Both the position numbers and the translations under genes were made by a program. Under the pieces are notes generated by a model that saw only the letters and a program-made list of their open reading frames with translations, did no database searches and was not told the origin of the DNA. From contig NZ_FMZZ01000012.1 in NCBI RefSeq assembly GCF_900101685.1, forward strand, positions 1 through 64,000: a stretch of DNA of 64,000 nt, given 5' to 3'. Origin of the DNA: Actinokineospora iranica. Its GTDB lineage: Bacteria > Actinomycetota > Actinomycetes > Mycobacteriales > Pseudonocardiaceae. This document shows positions 18,401-25,962 of the stretch, piece by piece. Position 1 is the stretch's first letter. The number at the start of each line of letters is the position of its first letter.

Positions 18401-19037
18401 AGTCGGCGCGCAGGCTCAGCACGACCAGCGTGCCCGCGCGGGCGAGCGCGCACAGCGCGGCCACGAAGGACTGCCTGCGGCCCTCGTCCGCGCACAGCGT
18501 GAAGATCTCCTCGAACTGGTCCACGACCAGCGCCCCCGGCTCGGGCTCGGGCGGCTCGGCCGCGGCCCCGGGCGTGACCACCCGCACCGGCCACCCGGCC
18601 GCGCCGGGGATCTCGTCGCGGGCCAGCGCGGGCAGCAGCCCGGCCAGCACCAGCGACGACTTCCCCACCCCGGACGGGCCGACGACCACGACCGGCTTGC
18701 GGTTCGCCAGCGCCCGCGCCGCGGTCGCCACCAGGTCCGCGACCGCGTCCTCCCGGCCGAAGAACCAGGCGGCGTCGCCAGCGCCGAACGCGGCGAGCCC
18801 GCGGTACGGGCACACCGGCCGCCGCTCGGCCTCGGCCAGCGCGACCAGGCGCCCGCCAGCGCCGAGCGCGTCGTCGAGCCGCTGGGCGAGCTCGACGGAG
18901 ACCGCCCGCGACCCGGTCTCCAGCTTGCTCAGGTAGCTGCGGCTGTAGTGCACCGCGTCCGCCAAGCCGGTCAGCGACATCCCCCTGCCGGTCCTGGCCT
19001 GCCGCAGCTCGCTCCCGAACGACGGTGCGGGGTCCAC
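15441..19037 (-). CDS. XRE-nSTAND-WD40 signal-transduction NTPase
   Basis: This is a 1198-residue multidomain protein. In order it has an XRE helix-turn-helix (residues 8-60), an nSTAND NTPase domain with Walker A GPSGVGKSS (120-128) and Walker B ALVVDQFEE (169-177), a winged-helix region, a transmembrane helix near residue 500 (LLVAGLAVFAVLAVVAG), and fourteen WD40 repeats. The repeats fit two seven-bladed propellers. GTG 19037 is chosen for its AGGAGAAACGC ribosome site and the natural N-terminus of the HTH. STAND proteins switch on oligomerisation after ligand sensing by the repeats; some defend against phage, others regulate development. The downstream effector is not visible, as no separate effector domain is fused. 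Confidence 0.92.
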   Translation of the reverse strand: MDPAPSFGSELRQARTGRGMSLTGLADAVHYSRSYLSKLETGSRAVSVELAQRLDDALGAGGRLVALAEAERRPVCPYRGLAAFGAGDAAWFFGREDAVADLVATAARALANRKPVVVVGPSGVGKSSLVLAGLLPALARDEIPGAAGWPVRVVTPGAAAEPPEPEPGALVVDQFEEIFTLCADEGRRQSFVAALCALARAGTLVVLSLRADFYARCLSYPDLLAGLRDNQVTVGPMTAAQLRAAITGPAEAAGLTLEPGLVELLLADVGASAAGALPLLSHALMVTWHERSDTTLTVAGYRRTGGIENAVASTAEQAYAALDAGQREAARQVLLRLVRVGEHEEDTRRPAPRDALPGRAATAVNELTAARLLTVDAHTVTIAHEALLHAWPRLREWIDADRGGLRVHHQLAEAARAWEAEDRDPTMLYRGPRLVLAADWAAEHGDRLGAAERDFLAASRAVADAAARRERRQTRRLRLLVAGLAVFAVLAVVAGAVAVVRGAESDRQRDLAVSRELALEADQMRLTDPSLATQLSLAAYRVADTPQARGSLLSASGTTYVARSKPHSGSITDLAFTADGKTLVTAGLDGATRFFGVSATGDAVAGAVLRGGAETVTALALDPASGLLATADEVDDTRLWRVGEQPAPLGVVRGTGQGEALALSPGGDLLAVGRADGGVSVWDVGDRARPVARGILPAHSKTVRSLAFSPTAPLLLTGGDDFTSELWDLSGAAPVRLASLATHTATIRAVAFSADGATAAVGSDDHTIDLWSLADPRNPVRTLRLTGHGNAIRGVSFSPDGRMVASASDDQTVRMWNAADGTQLSSMAQPAPARRAAFAADGRLLATGNDLGGLWLWRLPPPVFADRSSATALAYDPGRPHLAVGDEDGTVHLRELGSQRELGALADPGGRVTALAYDPRGGRLVVAGENRPTRVWDVSDPADARPIAAIEGPSAVHAAVFGQGGRVLAVTGTDWKVTLWDTADPARPSRLAVLGGHENAIFGLAFSPDGHLLATGSNDYSGQLWDVSDPRAPRFLTRLADHSNAVSAVAFAPDSRILATASEDHTVHLLDVGDPADPVQVADLTGHSAAVAAVAFSPDGRLLATAGDDGAARVWEVADRARPQPLAVLAGHTGPVRAVGFRPDGGQIATAGSDHTVRLWSTDPDEVADRICALASPPLSPRQWDRHVSGLPFRTLCP

Positions 19038-19249
19038 GCGTTTCTCCTGGTCAGTGCTGTTGCCAAGGCGCGGGCCGAGGACTGTCAACAGCGGATCGCT
19101 TCCCCCCGGCCGCGGCGTCTGGCCATGATGGACACGGCCAGCGACCAACCCTAAACCGGTCGACTTCGCGGCCCACTCCCACCCAGAGCGCGCGCCGCTT
19201 GGCGTCGCCCACTGGGCATCGATCATGACCCAGAAAGAGGAACACCAGC

Positions 19250-19708
19250 ATGGCCATCACTCGCAAAGCGGTCGCCGCGGCGGCCTTCGTCGCCGCGACG
19301 ACCGCGCTGGGCGCCACCCCCGCCGCCGCCACCGTGTCCCCCGCGTCGGTGGCCGCCCCCAGCGACAAGGTGTGCGAACCGGCCCACGGCCCGGGCGACT
19401 TCAACAAGCACTGCAACGAGGTCGTGGGCAACGGGCTGTCCGTGGACAGCGTCCACGGCTTCCTGCTCTCGTCCAAGATCCCCTACTACCCGGCCCAGAT
19501 CTGCCGCGTCAAGGTCACGGTGTGGGGCGAGAAGGCCAACGGCCAGCACTACGAGAACTCCCGCGTGAACAACGACTGCGGCCTCGGTTCCCTCGGAGTC
19601 CTGTTCCCGCTGAACAACACCCAGTTCAAGAACGGGTCGCTGCTGTGCACGCGGACCTCCTACGAGGGCTACGTCCCCGCGCCCGCCTGCGTCACCATCC
19701 GCGCCTGA
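19250..19708 (+). CDS. Small secreted protein, tandem paralogue 1
   Basis: The 152-residue product has a clean Sec signal (ITRKAVAAAAFVAATTALG, cleavage near AAA). The mature domain of about 120 residues contains six cysteines and the pattern GLSVDSVHGFL ... NGSLLCTR ... ACVTIRA. The same pattern recurs in the next gene, so the two are diverged tandem duplicates. No known family is recognised. The fold is probably a small disulfide-bonded beta domain. AAAGAGGAAC before the ATG supports the start. Confidence 0.85.
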   Translation: MAITRKAVAAAAFVAATTALGATPAAATVSPASVAAPSDKVCEPAHGPGDFNKHCNEVVGNGLSVDSVHGFLLSSKIPYYPAQICRVKVTVWGEKANGQHYENSRVNNDCGLGSLGVLFPLNNTQFKNGSLLCTRTSYEGYVPAPACVTIRA

Positions 19709-19719
19709 GAGGAACCGAC

Positions 19720-20136
19720 ATGGCAACCAAGAAGACCGCCCGCGCCCTGGCCGCCCTCGCCGCCACGGCCGCGCTGACCACGACCGTCGCCGCCACCCCC
19801 GCCGCCGCGACAGCCGAGAGCGGCAAAGACTGCGGCTGGTACACCTGCGTGTCCGTCGACAGCACCGGCCTGCGGGTGAACTCCATGCGCGGCTACGTGA
19901 CCGGCACGGACCCCACAAAGAACTTCTACGGCTTCTACCGCTTCTTCATAGGCTCGTGGAAGTCGGACAGCTCCACCGGCCGCTGGTGGACCTACAGCGA
20001 AGACGTGGTCGTCATCCCCCCACAGACCACCTGGCCGAACGGCACCCTCGCCTGCATGGTCCCCATGCAACAAAACACCTTCGACGACGGCTTCCACGAA
20101 CTGGAGCGCCCCCACTGCGTGACCCTGCGCCCCTGA
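19720..20136 (+). CDS. Small secreted protein, tandem paralogue 2
   Basis: ATG 19720 follows the previous stop by 11 bp with a GAGAGGAACC ribosome site, so both are in one operon. The 138-residue product has a signal peptide (ALAALAATAALTTTVAATPAAA). It then repeats the pattern of its neighbour: GLRVNSMRGYV ... NGTLACMVP ... HCVTLRP. It keeps four cysteines in the mature part and is rich in aromatic residues (FYGFYRFFIGSW). The function is unknown. A large structured intergenic region follows. Confidence 0.85.
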   Translation: MATKKTARALAALAATAALTTTVAATPAAATAESGKDCGWYTCVSVDSTGLRVNSMRGYVTGTDPTKNFYGFYRFFIGSWKSDSSTGRWWTYSEDVVVIPPQTTWPNGTLACMVPMQQNTFDDGFHELERPHCVTLRP

Positions 20137-20148
20137 CCGGGTGAGGCA

Positions 20149-20245
20149 GGTGGTTGACCGCGTGATCATCCGCATCACTGGGGGTGTCAACCACCGCCAC
20201 CCGGAGCGGGCTCCTGACCCACTGCCCACTGGGTCAGGAGCCCGC
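20149..20245 (+). terminator. Two consecutive large hairpins after the secreted-protein pair
   Basis: The first hairpin pairs GGTGGTTGAC (20149-20158) with GTCAACCACC (20186-20195), with an inner GTGAT/ATCAC stem. The second pairs 20206-20221 with 20230-20245 perfectly over 16 bp (GCGGGCTCCTGACCCA) around an 8-nt loop. They end the upstream operon. A further palindrome, GCCTGCC-cgc-GGCAGGC, lies at 20323-20339. No gene is seen between 20137 and 20402. Confidence 0.7.
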
Positions 20246-20402
20246 AGGTGGTCACAAAGGACAGCCAGGTCACCCCCTGGCGGACGCTGACAGAAGGCGT
20301 CATCGATCCCGATGCCGCCGAAGCCTGCCCGCGGCAGGCCACCGGAGAGCCGAACGGGCGTCGGTTACCCGAATACGCGACCCCACGCCCAGGAGTGGCT
20401 GA

Positions 20403-20693
20403 TCAACCCGGGCCGGTCGACTGATCTTCGCGGCGGACCGCGGCACGCCTGGCCCGATGCCAGGCCAAGCCGCCGGACGCCGCCGCTCCAAGACCCAGCG
20501 ACAGCGGCAAGACCGGCCAAGAGACGCCATCGGCCAACCGCGTGGGGCAGTCATCGCGGCATTGGTAGACGACCTGGTAGCCCTGGTTGACCGAGGTGAG
20601 CACCGCGTCATCGTTGGGCAGCAGCAGATATCCCGCGCCGATCGCCAGCGAAGCCCCGGTGATCAGCAGCGTGTTGCGCCAGTCCGGCGTCAT
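20403..20693 (-). CDS. Small membrane protein
   Basis: ATG 20693 is preceded by a strong GGGGGAGACACC ribosome site. The 96-residue product has two hydrophobic helices (LLITGASLAIGAGYLLL and PVLPLSLGLGAAASGGLAW) joined by an external-looking loop with a CRDDCP motif that could form a disulfide. The tail is basic and cytoplasmic. The longer frame upstream is an artefact that overlaps the divergent gene. No family is recognised. It is divergent from the truncated MFS gene at 20723, with only 30 bp between starts. Confidence 0.6.
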   Translation of the reverse strand: MTPDWRNTLLITGASLAIGAGYLLLPNDDAVLTSVNQGYQVVYQCRDDCPTRLADGVSWPVLPLSLGLGAAASGGLAWHRARRAAVRREDQSTGPG

Positions 20694-20722
20694 GGTGTCT
20701 CCCCCAGGTCGACGCAGTCGAC

Positions 20723-21748
20723 ATGATGGTAAGGGCGGTGGCTGAATCGACAGCCAGTCTTGCGCTTGCCGTCCAGGTGACCGTCGCGACCGGGCAGGTC
20801 GACCGCAAGCGGATGCTGTGCCTGCTGATGGTCGTGCTCGCGGTGGCCGACTTTCTGGCCGCCGCGGCGCCCGCCTACTGGGCAATGCTGCTCTCCCGGG
20901 TGCTGGTCGGGTTCGTCATCGGCGCGTTCTGGTCGATCGGCGCCGGGCTGGCCGCGCGGCTGGTCGCCCCCGAGCACGTCGGCCGCGCGACCGCGATCAT
21001 CTTCTCGTCCGTTCCGCTCGGCTCGGTCCTGGGCGTGCCCGCGGGCACCTTGATCGGCGACGTGTGGGGCTGGCGGGCGGCGTTCGTCGCCATGGGTGTG
21101 CTGACCGTCGGCGTCTTCGCGGCGCTGCTGGCGTTCGTGCCGTCGCTGCCGCCGGAGACCCCGACCAGGCTGTCGGTGCTCCGCGACATGCTGCGCGTGC
21201 CTGAGACCAGGGTCGGCCTGGCAGTCACCTTCCTCATCGTCATGGCGCACTTCGGCACCTACACCTATGTGACCCCGTTCCTGGAGCAGGTCACCGGGTC
21301 CAGTTCCGGCGCCATCACCGTGTACCTGCTGCTCTACGGCGCCGCGGGCATCGTCGGCAACTTCGTCGCGGGCCCCCGCGTCGGCCAAAGCACCCGGGCG
21401 GCCTTCATGACCGTCGCCGCGATGCTGGCCGCGGCCACACTGCTGCTGCCCCTGCTCGGCGTGACGGCGGTCGGCGCGGTGGCCCTGCTGATCGTGTGGG
21501 GCCTGGCCTACGGCGCGGTCCCGGTCTGCTCGCAGACCTGGTTCGCCAAGGCCGCGCCGCACGTGCCGGAAGCCGCGTCGGTCCTGTTCACCTCGTCATT
21601 CCAGGCCACGATCTCGATCGGCGCGCTGCTGGGCGGTTGGGTCCTCGACGCCACATCGCCGTCGGTCGTCATGGTCCTCGGCGGCTGCGCCGCGGTCCTG
21701 GCGGTGCTTACCGTGGCCCTGTTCAGCAAACCGGGCAGGCTCACCTGA
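20723..21748 (+). pseudogene. 5'-truncated MFS (DHA1) efflux transporter
   Basis: From residue about 27 on, the product is a good DHA1-type major facilitator: DRKRMLCLLM is the loop 2-3 motif, followed by SRVLVGFVIGAFW and ten or so hydrophobic helices through to the normal C-terminus. What is missing is the family's first 60 or so residues, with TM1 and most of TM2. They are reduced to a degenerate remnant (AESTASLALAVQVTVATGQV) that looks like a deletion within the TM2 region. The in-frame sequence upstream of ATG 20723 is not MFS-like and no ribosome site is evident. A transporter without TM1-2 is most likely non-functional. An assembly or sequencing deletion is the alternative. Confidence 0.65.
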
Positions 21749-21806
21749 GTTGCTAAGCCTTGCGGTAGCGGTGAGTCCGGACCATCGCCCACGGCAGGCT
21801 CGCCGA

Positions 21807-24155
21807 CTACTGCGGGGAATCCGGCTGGTTCGCGTGGTCGATCAACTGGTCGCCTCTGATGTCGACGCCGACTTTGGCGCCGGGGTTGACCACTACCAGA
21901 ACGTCCCGCAGCAGCGGGAGCAGCGGGCGCAGGCCGATCCGTTCCGGGGGCGGGGCGCCGTGCGGCAGGAAGCGGTGGGACGAGTAGACCGGCAGCACCA
22001 GATTGCCGTTCGCGTCGCGGACGATCGCGGTTGAGCCGTCTGGGGTGGGAAGGGCGAGGAACGGGGAGTCCAGGGCCGCGGCGAGGATGGGCTCGTAGGG
22101 CAGCCAGGTCGCGGTGACGAGGTTGAGGATCTTCTCGAACGTGTTTTCCGGCTCCGGCAGGCCGAGGCGGCGGGGGCCGGGGCGGTAGTCGATGTTGAGC
22201 CAGGTCTCGCCGGTCGGCTCGCCGTCGGGGCCGATGCGGTAGGCGCCGAGCAGGGTCGGGGTCGGCAGGCCGCCGAGGAGCCGGGGCTCGGCTTCCGGGT
22301 CGGCGCACCAGAGCCAGCCGTCCGGGGTGGCGCGGGCTTCTGCGCGCATCGCGTTGGACAGCGGCGGCAGGCCGGGGTGCGGGGGTGTGCTGGGGGTGTA
22401 CCTCGGGTCGAACATCATGTGCGCCTCGGTCGCCATCGCCTCCACCAGCTCCCAGTTCGGCGGTTTGCCCGGGAGGCCGGGGACGCCGTGCCGGGCGCCG
22501 ACCAACGCTCCGGCCAGGGCCGCGGTGAGTGGATCCGGGGCGGCGGCGAGGGCGGCCCGCGGGGTGTGGCCGAGTTTCGCTGCGATCAGCAGGGCCCGCT
22601 CCCACGGGGTGTCGGGCAGTTGGTCGCGCACCGGGACCTCGCGCTGTTCGCGCAGGTCCAGGATGTGCGGGCACAGGCCGGTCTCGGCCAGCGCGACGTG
22701 CGTGGCCCGGGAGTAGGCGCCCCGGGACAGGACTCGGTCGAACACCGGGCTGATCCGCTCGTTCCACAGCGGCCCCGCCGTCCAGTGGTCGCCCGACACG
22801 ACGGCCGCCAGCAGCGCGTCGACCTCCGGCACGGGCTCGGCGGCGGGCACCAGCGCGTCCAACCAGCCTTCCGCCCGCCGCGGCAGGCGCACCGACCGGC
22901 GCTTCTCCTCGGTGCGGATGTGCCCGGCCCGCACGACCGCGTCGGTCGCCCGCAGCAGGGCAGCGGTCAGCGTGCCGTCGCCGCCCGCGGTGGCCTCGCC
23001 GAGGGCGAAACCGGTGTACGCGCCCGCCACCCATGCCCAGCCGTGCGGCTGCTTGCCGCGGTAGTCCCACTCGACGGCCTTGCCCAGGGTGGGAGCGACC
23101 CACAGCTGCGCGCCGTCGACGCCGCCCCAGGTGCGCTGCGCGCTGGACGGTGGCGGTCCCGGCCGGTCCGCGCAAATCCAGATGAGGGCGTCGGTGAGCG
23201 CCGCGCGTTCGGCGCCCTCGATCGTGAAGCCGTTGGCCTTCGCCTCGTCCAGCCGCTCGAACAGGCGCGCCTGCACGATCTTCGCCACGTACGGGTCGAC
23301 TTCGGGGTTCATGGCCCTGGCCGTCTCGACCACCCGCGCGGTCCAGGTGTCGTGGTCGTACTCCGGCACCTCCCGGTCGACCGCGGGCGGGTGCGGGAAC
23401 GGCTCGGGCCAGCGGTGCATGGACTCGGTGAGGACCTTCTCCAGCCGCACCTCGGTGGGGTGGCCGGGGTTGACGCGGATCTCGTCGGCGTCCATCACCG
23501 TGAGCAGCTCCCGCACCCCGATCTCCCGCCACGACCAGGTGCGCTCGGGCATCCGCACCGGCGAGCTGTACGCGCCCACCCACCGGACTCCGTTGTCGTC
23601 CGCGGCTATGAGCCTGCTGTCCCGGCAGTACAGGGTCATGTCGAGGAAGGCGGAGAAGAACCGGGGGTCCTCGCCCAGCCAGCCGCAGTGGTAGTAGAGC
23701 AGGACTTTGTCCGCGGGCGTCGTCGGCGCGGGCCAGCCCAACCAGGTCGGGCCGGGCTTGTACTCGGGGTTGCGGCGGTATTCGTCGGACCCGGGCGCGC
23801 GCACCCAGCCCAGCACCGCGGCCCGCGGCGCCCCCAGGTGCGCGAAGGCTTGCCGGTCCCAGTCCTGGTCCACGACGGCAAGGTCAGGACCGGGCTCGGG
23901 CCAGGTCTCGGGCAGGCCGCGCGAGAACGGCGACGGCGGGCCCGAGGGGACGAACCGGCGCGGCGGGCTGCCGTCGTCGGGGACTTCGACGGCGGGCAGG
24001 GGAACGAGGTCGTCGTCCACGGCGGTGTAGGGCACGTGCCAGTGCCCGCGCACCAGCACCACGTCGTCGGCCAGCACGCGCAGCCGGTCCGCGTAGTCGC
24101 CGTGGGTGGTGCGAATCCAGGCAAGCGCGGCGGCGATCGCCTCGTCCCGGGTCAT
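21807..24155 (-). CDS. Large multidomain protein with YrhB-like and SseB-like domains
   Basis: This 782-residue protein carries three recognisable parts. Residues 1-60 resemble the YrhB immunity-type domain (AIAAALAWIRTTHGDYADRLRV ... WHVPYTA in short blocks). The centre (about 480-560) contains a stretch like the C-terminal core of ADP-ribosylglycohydrolases (LTAALAGALVGARHGVPGLP). The last 100 residues resemble SseB (PFLALPTPDGSTAIV, LPVYSSHRFLPHG, LVVVNPGAKVGVDI). Fusions of YrhB and SseB modules are known in actinobacterial polymorphic-toxin immunity loci. No toxin gene is adjacent. Its stop side lies next to the truncated MFS gene and its start overlaps the dead nucleoside hydrolase by 4 bp. 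Confidence 0.75.
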   Translation of the reverse strand: MTRDEAIAAALAWIRTTHGDYADRLRVLADDVVLVRGHWHVPYTAVDDDLVPLPAVEVPDDGSPPRRFVPSGPPSPFSRGLPETWPEPGPDLAVVDQDWDRQAFAHLGAPRAAVLGWVRAPGSDEYRRNPEYKPGPTWLGWPAPTTPADKVLLYYHCGWLGEDPRFFSAFLDMTLYCRDSRLIAADDNGVRWVGAYSSPVRMPERTWSWREIGVRELLTVMDADEIRVNPGHPTEVRLEKVLTESMHRWPEPFPHPPAVDREVPEYDHDTWTARVVETARAMNPEVDPYVAKIVQARLFERLDEAKANGFTIEGAERAALTDALIWICADRPGPPPSSAQRTWGGVDGAQLWVAPTLGKAVEWDYRGKQPHGWAWVAGAYTGFALGEATAGGDGTLTAALLRATDAVVRAGHIRTEEKRRSVRLPRRAEGWLDALVPAAEPVPEVDALLAAVVSGDHWTAGPLWNERISPVFDRVLSRGAYSRATHVALAETGLCPHILDLREQREVPVRDQLPDTPWERALLIAAKLGHTPRAALAAAPDPLTAALAGALVGARHGVPGLPGKPPNWELVEAMATEAHMMFDPRYTPSTPPHPGLPPLSNAMRAEARATPDGWLWCADPEAEPRLLGGLPTPTLLGAYRIGPDGEPTGETWLNIDYRPGPRRLGLPEPENTFEKILNLVTATWLPYEPILAAALDSPFLALPTPDGSTAIVRDANGNLVLPVYSSHRFLPHGAPPPERIGLRPLLPLLRDVLVVVNPGAKVGVDIRGDQLIDHANQPDSPQ

Positions 24156-24681
24156 CGGTTACGGCCCAGCGCCGCGTCGAACCCACGGGCCAGCCATCCC
24201 CGGAAGGCCCGGTAGTCCGCGCTGACGCTGAGCCGCACCACGTGGCCTTCCGGGGCCGCGGTCATCCGGCCGAGCGCGTCAAGCACCACGCGTTCACGCG
24301 CGAACCCCACGTAAGGCAGCTGAAGCGCCGCGGCGAGGGCGAGCGCGTCGTGCTGGAACGCGGTGGCTGGGAAGCGGTCGAACCACCTGTCCAAGTGCGC
24401 GGCCAGCAAGGCCGCCCATGGCGCCGCGCCGGGGGTGACCAGACGGCGGTGCAGATCGCTATATCACGGCTCAACTCGATCTCCGAACAATGCGTTGTGT
24501 CGGACAGGACCAGTTTCGGCAGGCGGGCCGCGCTCACCACCGCGGCGGCAGCCATGACCAAGGCGACCGCGCCGTCCGGCTCGCCACCCGCGTCGGTGTC
24601 CACCACCAACGGCGCCCCGGCCTGCGACGGCGGAAACGGCCCACCCGACACCGTTTGCGGCAGTCCGAAGCGCTCGGCCAT
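24152..24681 (-). pseudogene. Nucleoside hydrolase remnant (frameshift and deletion)
   Basis: Two fragments in different frames make up the remnant. The 5' part (from ATG 24681) has PLVVDTDAGGEPDGAVALVM, the metal-binding DTD motif at the start of inosine-uridine hydrolases. The 3' part (24152-about 24440) has FQHDALALAAALQLPYVGF and ends like a normal C-terminus of that family. About half of the usual 300 residues in the middle are lost and the frame changes near 24410-24450. The enzyme would have cleaved ribonucleosides to base and ribose. It borders the decayed tRNA-Lys copy, so the damage may come from the same rearrangement. Confidence 0.65.
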
Positions 24682-24710
24682 ACCCGAGAGGTGGACTGAG
24701 CATCCAAGAC

Positions 24711-24835
24711 CAACGCCCACCGACAAGATCCAGGTGGTCATGGGCGCTCGCTGATAGGCGTTGACACAGAGAAGTGCACGGCCAGGGACTCGAACCCCGC
24801 ACCGCTGGTTAAGAATCGACTTGGTGATCTGCCAG
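24711..24835 (-). repeat. Decayed copy of the tRNA-Lys locus
   Basis: This stretch repeats the tRNA-Lys region found 971 bp to the right. CAACGCCCACCG-a/g-CAAGATCC (24711-24731) matches 25682-25702. GCCAGGGACTCGAACCCC (24781-24798, T-arm and 3' acceptor side) matches 25752-25769 at the same offset, and GCTGGTTAAGA (24804-24814, anticodon arm) matches 25776-25786. The 5' half of the tRNA is degenerate, so it cannot fold. It is a tRNA pseudogene or one end of an old duplication or integration. Confidence 0.6.
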
Positions 24836-25681
24836 GTGGTGTCGGACGATGCCGGTCCGGGGTGTCTTGCTGGTCGTGTCCGGTGCTGTGGGTCGGATCG
24901 TGCCGCGTGCCGGTAGGGTGTGCCGGTCTTCTCGGGCTCAGCTCGGGCTCGCAGACGTTGCCTGGTTTTGGAGCTGCTGCTCGTTGCCATTGGGCGGGGC
25001 AGGCGCGGAGACTGCGGTGATCGCGCCGAGCCGCCGGTGGAAGCGAAGCCGGGTTGTCGGCCCTCTTCGCTGTGGTCGTTGCTTTCACGGTGAGCCGCCC
25101 CAGTCGGTGTGTACCAGCCAGATTCCATGTTCTTCGGTCACAACATGTCGGTGTAGGCCGGTACCACGGAATCAGTCATGGCAAGGATGATGCCCGAGGT
25201 CGCCTGACCGGTCCGATTCGCCGGTCACCACCACGACATAGCGGCTGGCTGGACTGCCTGTCGTAGGGGCGACCAGCCACCTCACCGGTTGAGGTCCATA
25301 CACGGGGTGCGCGGGCTGAGAGTTCCCCTTGACTTGATTGTCGGGTCTCGATGCCATGTGATCCTGATCGCGCCGCCGTCCACCGCTCCTCGCGTGCCAT
25401 GCGACAACGCTCCACCCGCCGGTCAAGCGCAACCGCCAGGCCGAGGGCTCATAGCGTGGCTTCGCAGAAGCCGGCGGCCGTTTGCAAAGATCGTCTAGGA
25501 CAGCAGGAGTACCCGCAGGCGGCGTGACATAGCGGGCGGCCTGTCCGTCGTCACAACTGAGCACGGGCGGCCTAACTGGGCACTCTCCAATGGGGACCAA
25601 ACTGGTCACGCCCAAGTTCGGAACACGCCTCCGAAACGAAAGCGGAAGGTGACCCGGCCACATCGTGGATTCATCAAAGAT
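24836..25681. other. Gene-poor stretch between the two tRNA-Lys copies
   Basis: About 850 bp without a credible gene. Several short frames exist on both strands, but none has a ribosome site with a recognisable product. No integrase, relaxase or transposase fragment is visible. It looks like eroded DNA. Confidence 0.5.
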
Positions 25682-25742
25682 CAACGCCCACCGGCAAGAT
25701 CCCCTTGACCAGGGATACCTACAGGTGGGCGTCGATACTATG

Positions 25743-25818
25743 TGGTGCGCCGCCAGGGACTCGAACCCCGAACCCGCTGGTTAAGAGCCAGCTGCTCTGC
25801 CAGTTGAGCTAGCGGCGC
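25743..25818 (-). tRNA. tRNA-Lys (CTT anticodon)
   Basis: Reading the minus strand from 25818, the acceptor GCGCCGC pairs with GCGGCGC. The D arm is AGCTCAACTGGCAGAGCA, the anticodon stem-loop CTGGCTCTTAACCAG has anticodon CTT, the T arm is GGTTCGAGTCC, and the 3' end ACCA is encoded (CCA at 25743-25745). All arms pair well. Confidence 0.96.
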
Positions 25819-25962
25819 TCGTCGGGATCTCTCCCGCTGACGGGAGAAAAGTTAGCACAGGGTGGCCGCGGAGCAGAAATCAGGGGGGTTCGCTCGCCCA
25901 GCTTGCCGGTCCCACTCCATCGTGTCGGGGTGGTCAGGCACACTGTCGGCAGAGGTCGGAGC

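Noticed and set aside
15426-19154. 1242-codon plus-strand frame
   Set aside because: Antisense to the XRE-nSTAND-WD40 gene. The product is an Arg/Gly/Pro-rich shadow with periodicity copied from the WD40 repeats.
24836-25681. Integrase, relaxase or transposase gene between the tRNA-Lys copies
   Set aside because: All six frames were read and no catalytic motif or family pattern was seen. Only short unsupported ORFs are present.
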